In this document: in pieces, positions 10,826-23,944 of the stretch | Layout: each line of letters starts with the position of its first letter | How positions within the stretch are numbered: position 1 is the first letter of the stretch | Origin: Pohlia nutans | Taxonomy: Eukaryota; Streptophyta; Bryopsida; Bryales; Mniaceae | Direction of reading: 5' to 3' | Assembly: GCA_022496805.1 (NCBI GenBank) | Contig: CM040087.1 | Span: 33,256,253-33,320,252 of the forward strand | Length of the DNA stretch: 64,000 nucleotides | The notes under the pieces: generated by a model | What the model was told of the DNA's origin: nothing | Databases searched by the model: none | The model's input: only the letters and a program-made list of their open reading frames with translations | Made by a program: the position numbers and the translations under genes

Positions 10826-12191
10826 ACAAACAAAATTGAGTATTGATTTGAAACTTTTCCATTCAAACAACCATATCATGAGCATCAATGGGCAAAGTCC
10901 AAAAGTGAATTTTCAAAAGTTGTAGTGTGCGACATATAACACATTACTACCGAAGTTTGAAGAGAAACTCAATTGTGATTTGAAAGAAAATGAATTTCAA
11001 AGTTAGCCATGTCTAAAACTCGGTTTTGTGCGCTACAAGTTGGAAGTACTTTAAATTTTGTGAATTTTTTCTTATAGCTTCAATAAAACTTTTTGTGCCT
11101 TGGCATGTTGGTATACATCGTTTTAGATTGTTGTACGCAAAAATTGAAGGAAGTTGACATTTATAGAATTTAAAATATCGACAATTTGACAAACATGCAA
11201 ATGATGTTGGTTTTCATGATATTTGAATTTTTTTTTGGATTTGAGAGTTTGGGACTGCATTGGCCATTGTATAGAGAGCATAGGTTGCAATATGACCATT
11301 GTTACATCTTAATGCCTTTACATTTGAAATAGTTGTTGAATAGGCCAATGCGTTCAATTTATATATTGGAGCTATACGATGTAGTTTTTTGGTTTAGGAT
11401 TTTTGTACAAAAACTAGAGTTTATGATGCACATAATCAATCCTACAAATCAAAATTAAAAAACATATTATTTTCAATATCATCAGAAATTTCAAAACTGC
11501 CAGAAATTACACTTTCATAAAATTGAGAATATTTTGATGATACTGAACACAAAAAAAACAAGTTTTTCAATTGGTTAATTGAGTATGTGCATCATGAACC
11601 CTAGACTTTGTACAAAAAAGTCAAACCAAAAATCTGCATCATACAACTCTAATATATAAATTGAACACTTTGGCTATTCAACAACTATTTCAAATGTAAA
11701 GGCATTAAGATGTAACAATGGTCATATTGCAACCTATGCTCTCTATACAATGACCAATGCAGTCCCAAACTCTCAAATCCAAAAAAAAATTCAAATATCA
11801 TGAAAACCAACATCATTTGCATGTTTGTCAAATTGTCGATATTTTAAATTCTATAAATGTCAACTTCCTTCAATTTTTGCGTACAACAGTCTAAAACGAT
11901 GTATACCAACATGCCAAGGCACAAAAAGTTTTATTGAAGCTATAAGAAAAAATTCACAAAATTTAAAGTACTTCCAACTTGTAGCGCACAAAACCGAGTT
12001 TTAGACATGGCTAACTTTGAAATTCATTTTCTTTCAAATCACAATTGAGTTTCTCTTCAAACTTCGGTAGTAATGTGTTATATGTCGCACACTACAACTT
12101 TTGAAAATTCACTTTTGGACTTTGCCCATTGATGCTCATGATATGGTTGTTTGAATGGAAAAGTTTCAAATCAATACTCAATTTTGCTCGT
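10826..12191. repeat. 1.37-kb inverted repeat (foldback), arms about 600 bp
   Basis: The left arm (10826 to about 11436) is repeated in inverted orientation from about 11580 to 12191 with very few mismatches, around a central segment of about 145 bp. The outer ends read ACAAACAAAATTGAG and CTCAATTTTGCTCGT. A transcript through it would fold into a long near-perfect hairpin. Flanks resemble an imperfect 9-bp duplication (CATACACTT left, TGTACTT right), which would fit a Mutator-like element with long terminal repeats; that class call is inference. Confidence 0.85.
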
Positions 12192-12310
12192 CACTGTACT
12201 TCTACATTTGTAATTTTTTTTAAATGTGTACTCAACTATGACCAAATCCAAGCATTAGATAGGTCAACAACTTGGTGAAGTATCTCCAAAAAATTGAATG
12301 ACTTTCATTC

Positions 12311-14287
12311 AAGCATTGATAAGCATTGAATTTGTTTTGAGTGAAATACAAGTATGTGCTTTATTAAGCCATTTGAAATTAGAAACTTATCTTAACTTTT
12401 AAGTAATCCTACCCATCTCCAAATTTGAAAATTTACAAAGCGGATTTGCCATAAATTGCAAGTTAGAGGAATAATTTGAAGATGATGCAAAAACAAAATT
12501 TGTAAACTTTAAATTTTAGGTTATAATCATATAATCAAATCTATGGTTTTTATCATCAATAATTTTATATCAATTTTTAAAGTTAAAATTCAAAATTCTT
12601 TTTCAATTTTATTACAAAGTATTAACTTTTCTATTCAATTTGTATTTCTTATGTGTTTAAACGACTGTTCTTAAGCTGTAAGTTCACATACAAAGATTGA
12701 CCCAAAAAAATTAAAAACTTTGAAATTGCACAACCAGAGAAATAGAAATTACCGGCAGCAACCAGAGAAATAGAGGGTTCCGTTTTCTAACAATTAAGAT
12801 TCATAGTGGTTACACTTTTTGGCGGTGTTTTATGGCAAGGATTTCGAGCTTGTGATTTCTGACGTGCATTTTGAAACAGAATAGTACCACAAAAATTTGA
12901 CCATCTTTGTTGACCTTACCCTAGCAGGAAATCTTTTTCAAAGAGTTACATAACGGAACTGTACAAAAAGGTGTAAAAGTAAATCTAGGTTAAATACTGA
13001 GTCAGAGACTATGCGACTTAACTTAGCAGCTTGTTTTGCAACAACCATATGTGAATTTCCAACCATATGTTTATATTTTTTACCAAGATCCTAAACTACA
13101 GGCAAATTCCCTAATTTGTGGTCATTCTCATTCTTCACACGCATTCAAGGGGTGTCCCAACCTTCTTCATGGAGAATGGCCACGATTGGCTCCACGATTC
13201 TCTCCCCAGGTTCTCAATCTTCAGAGAATCAAACTTCTCCGAAAAGCCGTGACACCCCTATTATCGATAATGTGATACTTCATTAAAGAGGTCAAGCAAT
13301 ACCGTTATCATGTTTGGGGTGCAGAAACCAAAACTTACATTCCACCAGCAACAGCGTTCAACTCACTCTTTGAATTACTCCAAACATAACTGAAGAGCGG
13401 CTAATCTAGAACTCACACTACATGAATCATGACTCCATCAATGCGCCAAAAACATGCAAACTGACAGAAAGACACCTGCCCAATCAACCCAAGATTATTA
13501 GTTTATACAAAAACCGAATAACCAAATTTACAAGATTCGTACCAACCCCGGCCTAACTAAATTTATCTAAGATAATTGCGAAGGTTCAAGAACCTCGTCA
13601 ACTCAAGAATGTCTTGAGCTCTTCAAAATGTGTCCAGTTCTTATCTTCCAAATCCCCTAGACGTAGACCTATCCTGCTCTATTCCACCAACCCAAATGTA
13701 TCATCTCCAATGCCTGGCTCAACCTGCTACACGTATGCAAGCAGAATCAACCACCCAAACCCATTGCAACACTCTGTCGCCCGAGTTGATGGTTCTGACA
13801 CCACATCTGCCATCTACAAAAGTGCTTCACAAATTGAATTATGATCATCAACTTGAAACATACTGGAATGTTTACTGGAAATGTTTACATACTGGAAAAT
13901 GTTTACAGACTATATTGCTGGAGCCCTGCCCGATTCAGTTTTGCGGTAGTCAGCCTAATACAAGTAACCAATGAGGCTCTCCTGGTGTTGCATTCAAGCA
14001 GGACTGCATCGTGAAACTGCCCCCAGTCAAGTGCTACATGACTCTCTTGCTACTTTTCCCCCCCATCTGAACCCAACCAAATAATGAGACTCCCACAGAA
14101 TAAAAGGGCGCCCCTTTCCCTGGTAATGCATGCCTCATCCAGGGTGTCAATAGGCTTGACGCACGCAGCCATGTCCTCCAAGAATCTGCAGGCAGGCAGG
14201 CAAGCAGGCACTCCCCCCAACTACCTACCTGACATATCGTGCCAGTCAGTTGCGGTGCCGCCGCACGCTCGCCCCACCAATTGCAAG
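12311..14287. other. Intergenic DNA and 3' flank of the DUF1644 gene
   Basis: AT-rich sequence to about 13000, then more balanced DNA toward the stop codon at 14288. The part nearest the gene probably contains its 3' untranslated region. No independent gene is supported. A short GGCAGGCAGGCA run occurs near 14190. Confidence 0.4.
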
Positions 14288-15427
14288 CTACAAGCCGTGC
14301 CCCCTCCCTCCTCGCTCCCGGCTGCGGCGCCGGTGACTTCTGGACCCTATGGCCCCTCCAAGGTTGTTGTCACTGTTGGCTGCGGGATTCGCACCAGTCA
14401 ACCTGTTGGCAGTGTTGCCGGCCATGGCCTCCCCCCACAGCGCGCTACGCGCCGCACTGTTGCGCAACGAGGGATGGAACCGCTGGCGAACCAGGGACCC
14501 GGGGAGGCCCCGTCCTCCTGCCAGAGACGGCTGCCCAAACACTTGGAACAGCAGAAACACCGTCAACCAGTTCCCATCGTCCCCAGCGTAATCCGTGTCA
14601 TCTCCATTCTCGTCGTCTCCACCGTCGTCACCTTCAATCACATAGTCTCCCAACACGGTGGCACCGGGCATGGTGCTCAGCACGTCCCCAAGCTCTCGCT
14701 GGCGCTCCAGCTGCATCCACCGGTCCAGCCGACTGCGGTCGATCTCGGAGGGCCGAGCCGAAGGGTGCGTGCCCCGTGCATGCTTCCGAAGCTCTTCATA
14801 CGGCCCGCTGAAGGTGCAAGACTCCTGTGCGCACGACCGCAGCTTCTGGTTCAGATGGCTGCGTGCAGCCTCCACCACCTTCCACCCCTTCACCTTGCCT
14901 CGGCACAGCGGGCACAGAAGCTCCCCTGCATCACCCTCCACGGCGCCCACTGCTACAGATACTTGCCCCAAGCCCACATCCGCCGCAGCAGCAGCAGCAG
15001 GAGAACCATCTCCCCCGCTGCCATCCACTTCGTCATACTCCGCAGCCGGAGGGGCTCGCTCGTCCTCAGAATCGTCCACCCTGTTCACAACGGTCTCGCG
15101 CACCCTGTGGCTGCCTAATGAGGGCAGCGCGTCCCGAAGCTCGTGCGCCTTCCTGTACTGGTCCAGGCAATTCGAGTGGCGGTAGCTCGTGTCGCACATG
15201 TAAGGGCGACATCCCTTCCCATACGAGCTGCAGATCAACAACACAGCATTGTGCGGATGCTCCATGCACACAGGACATGTTGCTTCCTCCCATTCCTTCC
15301 GCTCGGCCGCATCCTCAGCCTCTGTTGAACACGTCTCCTGCGCCACGCTCTGCCCGTATCGCGAATACGGCTTGTACCGCAAGCCCTGCGACCCCGACGA
15401 CAAATGCTTGCGCGACTCCTTCGGCAT
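14288..15427 (-). CDS. DUF1644 family zinc-finger-like protein
   Basis: Intronless frame of 379 residues. The start is placed at MPKESRKH (15427) because members of this plant-specific family begin with MPK-basic; the frame extends 15 codons further upstream to 15472. Visible parts are: a cysteine-rich segment from CPVCMEHPHNAVLLICSS (about residues 51-70) through RPYMCDTSYRHSNCLDQY (about 74-91); an acidic and Ala-rich spacer; CPLCRGKVKGW (172-182); a C2H2-like C199-C204-H216-H221 arrangement; RSRLDRWMQLERQRELGDVL; an acidic run; and an Arg-rich C terminus. Proteins of this family are linked in the literature to stress and ABA responses, but their biochemical role is not settled. Function here is therefore open; family membership is secure. 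Confidence 0.92.
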   Translation of the reverse strand: MPKESRKHLSSGSQGLRYKPYSRYGQSVAQETCSTEAEDAAERKEWEEATCPVCMEHPHNAVLLICSSYGKGCRPYMCDTSYRHSNCLDQYRKAHELRDALPSLGSHRVRETVVNRVDDSEDERAPPAAEYDEVDGSGGDGSPAAAAAADVGLGQVSVAVGAVEGDAGELLCPLCRGKVKGWKVVEAARSHLNQKLRSCAQESCTFSGPYEELRKHARGTHPSARPSEIDRSRLDRWMQLERQRELGDVLSTMPGATVLGDYVIEGDDGGDDENGDDTDYAGDDGNWLTVFLLFQVFGQPSLAGGRGLPGSLVRQRFHPSLRNSAARSALWGEAMAGNTANRLTGANPAANSDNNLGGAIGSRSHRRRSRERGGRGHGL

Positions 15428-16600
15428 CCTACATCCACATAATGTATCGCCATTCCACGTGAACACAAACATCGGGGGGAGAACAAAACCAAAACTATAA
15501 AAATATAAAAATAATCACCATCAACAAATCCATCGCCATTTCACATGAGCCCTGAGCTACTCTCTAGTCTGAACTGCTAACACAAACTTCAAAGATGATC
15601 AATGCAGGAAAAAGGAAACAGTGCGCTCAAGCACAAACATCAGGGGAGAAGAAGGAAAAGGAAAAAAAAAAAAAAACAAAAAAAACAAACAAAACAAACA
15701 AACAATCAAACAGACCAAAAAAAAAATGGTGCCAAGATCCGATCCTCTCTCACGATTTCACAATTACAAGCGACATCCAATTCTCGGAACGCAATTCATC
15801 ACCTGTCAGATCTCGTGAAACTAGCAGTCTTCTTCAAACACGCCTTCGGAACAGGAAAGAACCAAAAAAGCGAAACGCGCGACGAAGTCGAAGAAGTCTA
15901 GGGCTCAGAACAAGCCCTTCAGTCTGATATCGCGACGCCCATCCGATGTCCACAAGTTCCTCCTCGGTCGCCGTTGCGTAAAAGCACCGGATAGGGTTTC
16001 CCCGAAATGACTGAATTAGCCACGACTCTGGCTCAAATTGCGATCAAACCCCAGAAAAAAGCCAGGAACGACAACAACCCCCGTTCAGGGCTCCAATTGC
16101 GAGCCAAATCACAATCGACGATTTTCTGCGCGGAGAATTCAACAAACGTGAACGTAGGGTTCCAAGGGACTGAGCTCTGGTGTCAAACGGTTCGTCGTTC
16201 CGAGCAGAACATGACACAGAGCGCCCAGTCGTCGTCGTCCGTCTGCGTGCTTGTAAAGCTCTCCGCCTCGGGTGCTGCCACGCAGCGTGAATGGCGAGGA
16301 AGACGATCTGGGAGGAGCGCGAAGAGCTTGGGGCGGAGGAAGCAAAATGCAATGAAACCAGAAGAACAGGAACGCAAGGGAAGAGGAGAACTGAGGGAGA
16401 CGGCGAGCGAACGAACGGAAGGGATGAACGAACGAACGAACGAACGAACGAACGAACGAATGACGTCGTCGTCGTCGTCGCTTCACGCTCACGTCTCGTC
16501 CGTCGCCAGATTCCGTCAGTGCGGTGAGTGTATTTTCCTGGGCCCATTCGTGTTGGAAACGCTTTGCCACGTGTCGACCTCTTTAATATCACCGTCTGTA
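15428..16600 (-). promoter_or_regulatory. Long 5' leader and promoter region of the DUF1644 gene
   Basis: The stretch upstream of the start has pyrimidine-rich leader character, with a T-rich tract (A-rich on the plus strand at 15657-15727) near the CDS. A leader intron is possible: a GACAG-GTGATG donor-like site near 15807 and a GTTAGCAG acceptor-like site near 15575, both read on the minus strand. Microsatellites GAAC(n) at about 16426-16459 and GTC(n) at 16464-16480 open spurious reading frames here. Exact transcription start is not determinable. Confidence 0.4.
16426..16480. repeat. Adjacent (GAAC)n and (GTC)n microsatellites
   Basis: About eight GAAC units are followed by a GTC run in the presumed leader of the DUF1644 gene. 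Read on the minus strand they give a repeated CGTT and GAC leader. Confidence 0.85.
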
Positions 16601-16629
16601 ATATTCAGCATTTTGTAATATCACACTCT

Positions 16630-17285
16630 CTGTAGATAGTTAGATAGAAACTCCGGTCCCTTTTTAGCAAGGGGTCGGCGTGAATAAAGTGTCCGTTCGT
16701 AATGTCAATGACCTAGTGCCCACCGGACAAGGGGACATTGGGACAATACTACTCTCTCCTTTCAGGGATGGACACTATAGTGACACACTATGTTAATTCT
16801 TAGCTAGCCACTAGTGTCTTGAAGATACCGGACATGGTATCCCCCCAAAGGGCTTTGAGGTATCCATACAACAAGGTCCAAGGACCCCACCATAATTGGG
16901 TGGCCTATGGTGGTGAGCACCACGCCGGCATTGGGAATAGACATTCTTTGTACATATAGATAGAAACTCTGGTCTTTTCCAAGGCCGGCGTGAATAAAGT
17001 GTTTGTTCGTAATGTTAATGACATAATGTTCACAAGACAAAACGCCATTATGACAAAACTACTCTCCCATATTGAAGATAAACACTTTAGTAACGAGGTA
17101 ATCAGTAAAAGTAACCATAAACTGTTGATTGAATAAATGTTTGAGTATGTGTTTGTTTGATCACCAAGTCGTGAGTTCTGTAGTTGGTTGGTTGGTTTTT
17201 AAGGACTTTGTATGACAACTATGTGGTCCGGGTTGGATTCATGTTGGGTCCGTTTGAGCAGTTTTGTGGTATGCATGACTTAGTG
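16630..17285. repeat. Composite repeat: two GATAGAAAC units plus a tRNA-like SINE head
   Basis: Two copies of a unit of about 140 bp (16640-16785 and 16962-17095) begin GATAGAAACTC, contain GGCGTGAATAAAGTGT and end near GACACTATAGTGAC. They are followed at 17165-17260 by a tRNA-like stretch with a TAGTTGGTTGG box and a decayed B box (GGTTGGATTC). The same order, unit then tRNA-like head, occurs at 26295-26640, and a diverged unit lies at 46180-46310. Confidence 0.65.
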
Positions 17286-18907
17286 CTAGTAGTGAGTTAT
17301 CATGGGCAGGAAAGTTTTACCTTCTTCACTCTCTGTACATTCTCTCACCTGCTTAGGGAATACCGTAGTCAACCATCAGGGTCGGAAAAAAATTATTGGC
17401 TCTCAGTGTAGGAAATAGGCATTGCAAGAACACTCATTTTTTCGTTAAATACCACTGTAGCAAATACATTCCGTCCATGATTTCACTAAAATGCATTCTC
17501 GTTCTCTTGTTCTATTTTGTCGTAGCGGAGCTACTTCTTATAAAAAGAGATGCCCACATTTTCAATAAATTATTTTTCCAAAGAGATTTTGTTTTTTGTG
17601 GTGAAAAAAAAAATCATTGAGAATATCCATCGAGTCTCGAAGAATATTTGCATTCATTCAATACTTTGATTGAATATTTAGTAGGAATCGCCAATTTTGA
17701 TAGTCGAATATAGTAAACGTCTAGGTTTTGTTTTGTTTTGTTTTTGTTGTTTTATTTTATTTTATTTTATTACTAGAACAAAGACCATTCAGTTTGAGTT
17801 TGTTGTCGTTGTTATCGCTCAAAAAACAAAGGAGCCCTAGAAACAAATACACTATGAGTTCACACGCAAATGAAAGTAACATATTGAATGATTCAATTGG
17901 GATGAATCTTGAGTGGATGAAAATTAGGGATGAAAACGTGGCAATTGGGTCATGACACCATCGTGTCACATTGTTCATTAAATAATAGACAAGTGGAGTA
18001 CTTTTGTTGAATGGCTTGATTTATTTTCCGAAGTACCAAGATTTTGCCAAATTTTGGAGAATTTTGATAAATTTTCATTCATTTTTCATGTGCTTTTGAT
18101 TCTAAAGCAATCAATTATTAGTTACCGCTATAGCTATTGTAGAAAAATTGTTAAAATAAATAAGTCAAACTCACCTTTGAAGAATTTGCACCATCTTCAA
18201 AACCACATGAATAAAAAGGAAGGATTTTTCTAAAACAAAAGTGTAATTTTATTAAAATAGTATAGGGTCTTAAATATTCATTTGAAGAATCAATTGGTTA
18301 TAATTTTTATAATTCTAAAGATATTTTATGAATATGTGTAATTTATATTTTTAGCCTTTCTTTGCTTTTGTAATTTTTTTTATCATGAAAAGGAACTCAA
18401 GGATGACTTGATTTTAAATTTTGGAAGAAACACATGCAAGAGCCATTATCAAAACAATAAGAGAAAAAAATAAAAGGTTTGTATTTATTTTTTGGGTCTA
18501 TATTTTATAACTTCATTATAAATAAATAGGATTTTGAAAGCCAATTTGAGAATGTTCTAAAAGAATATTAAGAACATCCATCAATTCATAGGATATTCTA
18601 TAAGAATATATATATATTTTATATCCCATAAATTACCTTGTGTTGTAAGAGCCTTAAGGGACCCAAAACATGTTGGTGTTTTCAAAAAACATCCCAAAAA
18701 ATACGGTAATTTAAAGAGTAATTTTAAAAAAAAATTAAGTTTTGATTTCATAACTTTTCCAAAAATACTATATTTATTAAATCCTAAGTCTGGACATAAA
18801 GGTTACAATTTTTTGTCATCTTCAAATCCAACACTCTACTTTTGGTTTTCAGGTGCAAACATATGTCTCAAAGTGGTCTAAGGATAGGAGCCAAAAAAAT
18901 ATGCTTC

Positions 18908-18910
<3 letters not shown>

Positions 18911-18939
<29 letters not shown>
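18911..18939. repeat. (TA)n microsatellite
   Basis: Uninterrupted alternating TA run, visible directly. Confidence 0.9.
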
Positions 18940-18942
<3 letters not shown>

Positions 18943-19528
18943 CCTCATAGTTTTATATGATGCACTCTCCAATGTGATTGTTTAGATTTGAATTTTAAAA
19001 AGATATCTAAGTTATACAACACTGTAGTTTTGGATCCGTTAAAGAATCAAACCATGTATGGTAAACTTTATTTAGAATTTATTTTAAAACTCATCAATGA
19101 AAAAATGTATACTATAGTACACAATTGGATTCAACAATAGGTTGCCAAATATTTAATTAAGATATGGATTTGAAACTTATACATTTTAATTTTTTTTTTT
19201 AATTTGGAAAAAAGTGCTAAAAATTTCCTAAAATTTTGGCCCTTGTTAAAACAATATAATAAGTGCCAAAGTAAATCGTGTAGCACGGTAACTTCTATAT
19301 ACTTTTGAGCCAAAATTGTAATGTGAAAAAGTTATAAAAAAGTTATATTAAAAAAAATTCTTTTGTTTTGAATTTATACCCTCTTGGATCTTATGGAATT
19401 AAAGGCTATTTATTTTTAGGTTTTTTTGAAAGGAAGTAACGTCATGATCCTATAATTTTTTATTTTTTATTTTTATTTTTTAATTCATAGAAATTGAACT
19501 TCTGCAGCATAATAAAAAAAATTACATA

Positions 19529-19533
<5 letters not shown>

Positions 19534-19578
<45 letters not shown>
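19534..19578. repeat. (TA)n microsatellite, longer copy
   Basis: Uninterrupted alternating TA run of about 45 bp, visible directly. Confidence 0.9.
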
Positions 19579-19579
<1 letters not shown>

Positions 19580-22500
19580 TTTTACAAGTCAACTACTTAT
19601 TTGTGTTACAAAATCTTCTTCAATATGGCACCAAACTTTATTTAACACATTCACTCTTTTGAAAATCGTAGTGTATTTTCAATTCATGGCATAGTGGAAG
19701 TTTGAAAAGTGATGGATTTTGAGGATCTCGAACTTTGAAAATTTACAATTATGCAATGGAATTTTGATGCCTTTGTGTCAAAAAAAGAAAAGAAAATTTT
19801 ACAATAAAATTTTGTACAATATTTATATATGATAAGCGTTTGTGGAACCCAATAGAGGATTCTTATATAGCATGCTAAATTAGAAACACTTTGAGATTAA
19901 CATTTATTTGTAAAACATAATAGTGTAGTGTTTGTTTTTAAAGAATTTAGTTCAAAATCATTTGATTTTGTATTCTTTTTAAGCCTTGAATTTTTTTTCT
20001 TAGCATTTTACTTCCTTTTGAAATGTCATATTCTATGTTTTTATTCATAGATACACATTAATATTATGAGATATAAAATGTAATTATCTACTTTAATATT
20101 ACTCTAATGACAAAGAAAAAAGAACTTGAAAACAGTAATTGAATTGCTTATATACAAAACTTAAATGCTAAATTTGAGATAAATTGCATAAGTAACTAAA
20201 TATCAATAAAAAATTATTGCATTTTTATTACGTGATTGATTGCATTTCACTGCATTTTAACTACGTTTCATTGCATTTTTAAAATTTTGTTTAATGAGTA
20301 GTATAGTTTAAAAACATATTGTAATGTTAATAAACTTCTAAGTTGAACAACACAATTAGTATCAATGAACAAAACAAGTAGACATCAACAAAGACATAAT
20401 TGCATAAATAGTTACAGATGAAGAGAACAACTATCCGCGCCCAAAAAAATTACTAAGATTCTTGCTAAACTAATTTTAAAAATACCCCGTATAATTCTAT
20501 AAGGACTTTTATTTTAAACAAAGACGACGCCATTAGTAGAATTGCATGTTGAATTTCTAAAATTAAACACCAAGCTCATGAATGGACTAAAAAGTATCTT
20601 AGTATTATTTAACACCACATTTACAAATAGGAAAATGCCAAGATTAGTAGTTTTTGAAAATTAGCAAAATACAAGGAGAAATAAAATTTGAGAATTCATC
20701 CAAACAATTCGTTTGGTGTTTGACAAATTCAACAACATTGAATTGTAATAAATATTTTGTAGTTCCTACTATAAAGAAGGCCATTTCAACATATATGTAA
20801 TTCTTAAGTCTTTAATAAAATGATAATAAAAATGTCTAATTGGAGGTCTTTAAAATAATTTAATAAATCAAATAAATCAAGAAAGAAGATAAATATTCTA
20901 TACGACTAGTTTTGATTCAATATATGCCAAACAATATATTATAGTAAATTCAATACGTAAATTTTTAAATTTTAAATTTAATTCCCTTGATGTTTGAAGG
21001 TAACAGATGATTCTATATCAACATTTTATGTTTCATTCATAAACTTTGTAACTAGCAATGACATATTCAAATTTTAACCATTTGATTTTTAGATTAATAA
21101 AATTCTTGTAATAAAAACTTGAGCTTTGGTTTGTAAAATTTATTAATAAATGTAATTAAATGTTTTTTTTTCATTAAGTTGGTCATAATTTAATTACTTT
21201 TATTGTGCCCACATTTTTCGCTCAAGTTAATTCACCTTATTTATCTATAATTTTCTTTATTGTATAACTTCATGTGTTTAAATTTTTTAATGTTTTTCTT
21301 TTTTGTTATTGAATATTGAAATAATGCTACAGTCAACAACAAATAATAAAGATTGTTTCATATTGTTATAGACTTTTGACAAGTTTTTTTTTAAATTCAT
21401 TCTTTAAATGTTTTTAAAGTGAATTAAAATAATAAATTTTCATTACTGATGTTGGTTTTGAATTCGTAATTATGTTCATACTTCATGCATCAAAAAAATT
21501 ATTTACATTTCATATAGTTTTGTCTATTCTCATAAATGGTCCTGTAAGTCTTTGGTATATGTTTTTGATACATTTGGTATAGTGTCCAATTTTTCCTAAG
21601 TTTTTTAGAGTGTTTTGCTTGCAATTTAGAAAAATTACATAGGTTTATTTCTTCAAGGATATTCATATTGCAGTAATCAAGGGGTGTACTAAGAGTACTA
21701 AAGTTATACCACAACCTTGAAAAGATTGATGATTCCAAATTGGTCTTACTATCTAACAACAAATAGCCATTGTTGCATACAGTGACATTTGTATTTTTTT
21801 CTATATTTTTTTGATTGCAATGAGTGATTTTTTCCATTAAATATTTCTTTAGGGTTTGTAAATAATAAATTGCAAACATTTGTAAATGACAAAAGATTTG
21901 AATTTTATAAGAAAAAGTATTAATCACTTTGAAAATTGTGTAGAGTTTAATGTCATACACTTATTTAATGCACATGGATTACATGTTTTCCAAGATATTT
22001 TGTATACTACAACAATATTTGTTGCACAAAGGCATTATTTTGTTTTTGTCAATAAACGACTTTAAACTTATAAGTGATGATTTTTAATTTGAAAGGTTAC
22101 GATGTTCCATTGTAAATATGAATATGATATTTAATAGCATGCAACTTTGACATACACAATAGTATAATGATTAAGACAACAAACTTGTGACTTTTTTTAA
22201 TTTTATAGATGTAATTGTGAAAGTTAGATTTGTAGTTTTTTATACTTTAATAGTTCATTTGCAACCGCATTCAAATATGTCATATAGAATTATAAATGAC
22301 ATTATTTCAAAATTCCTAATAAATGATTGAATATTTTTATAATAAATAATACCGAGAGTTTAATAAAAAGATTAATTTTATTAATAAAATATTTTAAAAC
22401 AAGATATTTGGAATGAATCCCAACTTTGTTTCAAACATCTTTTGAAGCTACATATCACACTCTAAAAGTCAATAAAACGAATAGACAATTTATTGAAGAA

Positions 22501-23045
22501 GTTGCGGGATCTTGTGATTGTTTATAAAACTAAGTAATCGTTACAGTTTTTTGAAAACCACATATTGGTTGTTTGTGTTTTTAATCAAGTTCTAGTAGCT
22601 TCATATTATTTTAACTTAATGAATCTTTTTAGAAAAGTTTAAAAGTTGTGTATCTCATCGGCAACCAACTAGGACAAAAGGGAACTAGAAGGGCGCAACA
22701 CAAATGTTGAATCAATATTTCTAAAATAAGCCTTAGGACATTCTCATAACTCCTTGAATACTTTTGTATATGAACATTTGTAACAAGAGCACTTAGGCTC
22801 GACTTGCCAATTGATGTCAAGGATATCACATACGGAAGACAACAACATGCAAACTAACATTTAAATTTTCAATTGATGATTTGTGAAGTTAAGTGTTTCG
22901 TTGCACGTGTTGATTTCCAATCAGGTTTAAGATCTTTTTTTAACTATTGTTATTTTTATTTCACTTTGTTAAATAAACATTGGCTTAAAAAATGGCTACA
23001 AAAGTGGTGGCTTATTTATTGAGAGAACACAATGAATTTGGTTAA

Positions 23046-23944
23046 CCCATAAAGGATTAGGTGGACACATTGTGTCCACGAATAATTTCATTACTTTAAT
23101 AACTTGTTTGGATTTCATAATTTTGACTCGATGTTAACTAAAGAATTGGAAATGTTTGTTTCAAGAACACAAAAATCCTTCAAGATTTGCAATTACGTTG
23201 ATTGATTCATCGGGAAAAAATTAAAACGTCAACGTAGGTGAACTTGGGACAAGGTAGTTAGAGCGGTTGATGACTTGGAGGGCGTTTTCACACTTTGACG
23301 TCACATTCGTAAAAAAAAAAGAAGTGTCCAATATATAAAACATTTGTCATTACTGCATCATTAACACTATAAAATAATTACGGAAAATGTTTAAATATAT
23401 TTTTAATGGAATCTTTTCTACTTATTTTATATTGTTTTGGAATATTTTGGAATATTCCAAATATATATTTGAATTCTTTAAAACATTTTTGCAATGTAAA
23501 AATTAATAACAATCACAAACACCGGCTCAACGAGTCACCAACAAGTCACTTCACCCAAACATAAATCTTTGATAATTAATCATTGTTGTTGTATTTAGTT
23601 TTAGAACACCATTTTTTGTGGACACCTAGATATAGTACATCTTTGTATGCTCCTAAACTTTCAAACGCTAATCATGGTTTTTAAATTTATGAGAAAGTTT
23701 GCAATGAATGACCTGTTGGTTTTATTTAAAATTCTCAGAAATCGACTTATGATCAAACCTTATAATCATGTAATATATACGGTAGATTGTTCTGAAAATT
23801 GATGTACAGTCTTATGACTAAGTCCTTTTTGAACTTCAACGGTGAAGTTTTCTACATGAATACCAATCAAGAGATACAATTGCCTTTCTAAAAGCATCAC
23901 AAGAAAGTGATAAAATTTTAGGAATGAGCATGGTCCTTTAGGGG
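23046..23944. mobile_element. TTAA-flanked element, 899 bp
   Basis: It is bounded by TTAA at 23042-23045 and 23945-23948, with ends CCCATAAAGGATTAGG and GGTCCTTTAGGGG. A short palindromic GTGGACACATTGTGTCCAC lies next to the left end. No coding frame of note. Confidence 0.6.

Larger units (their letters stand above)
9875..12310. mobile_element. TTAA-type element with two nested insertions
   Basis: From 9875 the sequence matches, in inverted orientation, the intact 579-bp element at 55025-55603. The match runs to 10194, resumes at 10744-10825 and again from about 12192 to 12310. The gaps are the nested TTAA element 10199-10739 and the large foldback 10826-12191. The far terminus is not recognisable, so this copy is truncated on the right. 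Confidence 0.75.
17286..23045. other. AT-rich intergenic DNA
   Basis: No gene is supported. Contents seen: (TA)n runs at 18911-18939 and 19534-19578, many A/T homopolymers, and an isolated 153-codon minus-strand frame at 21499-21960 whose composition (rich in K, N, I, Y) is what AT-rich noncoding DNA gives. A SINE-like fragment related to the copy at 24833 lies near 22775-22905. Confidence 0.5.

Noticed and set aside
14084..15118. 344-codon plus-strand frame opposite the DUF1644 gene
   Set aside because: It is the antisense of a GC-rich real coding region, which keeps several frames open; the minus strand has the conserved family motifs.
16007..16618. 203-codon plus-strand frame
   Set aside because: It runs over GAAC and GTC microsatellites and the antisense of the DUF1644 leader; the protein is low complexity and resembles nothing.
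21499..21960. 153-codon minus-strand frame in AT-rich DNA
   Set aside because: Residue composition is that of translated AT-rich noncoding sequence; no motif, no promoter and no splice partners.
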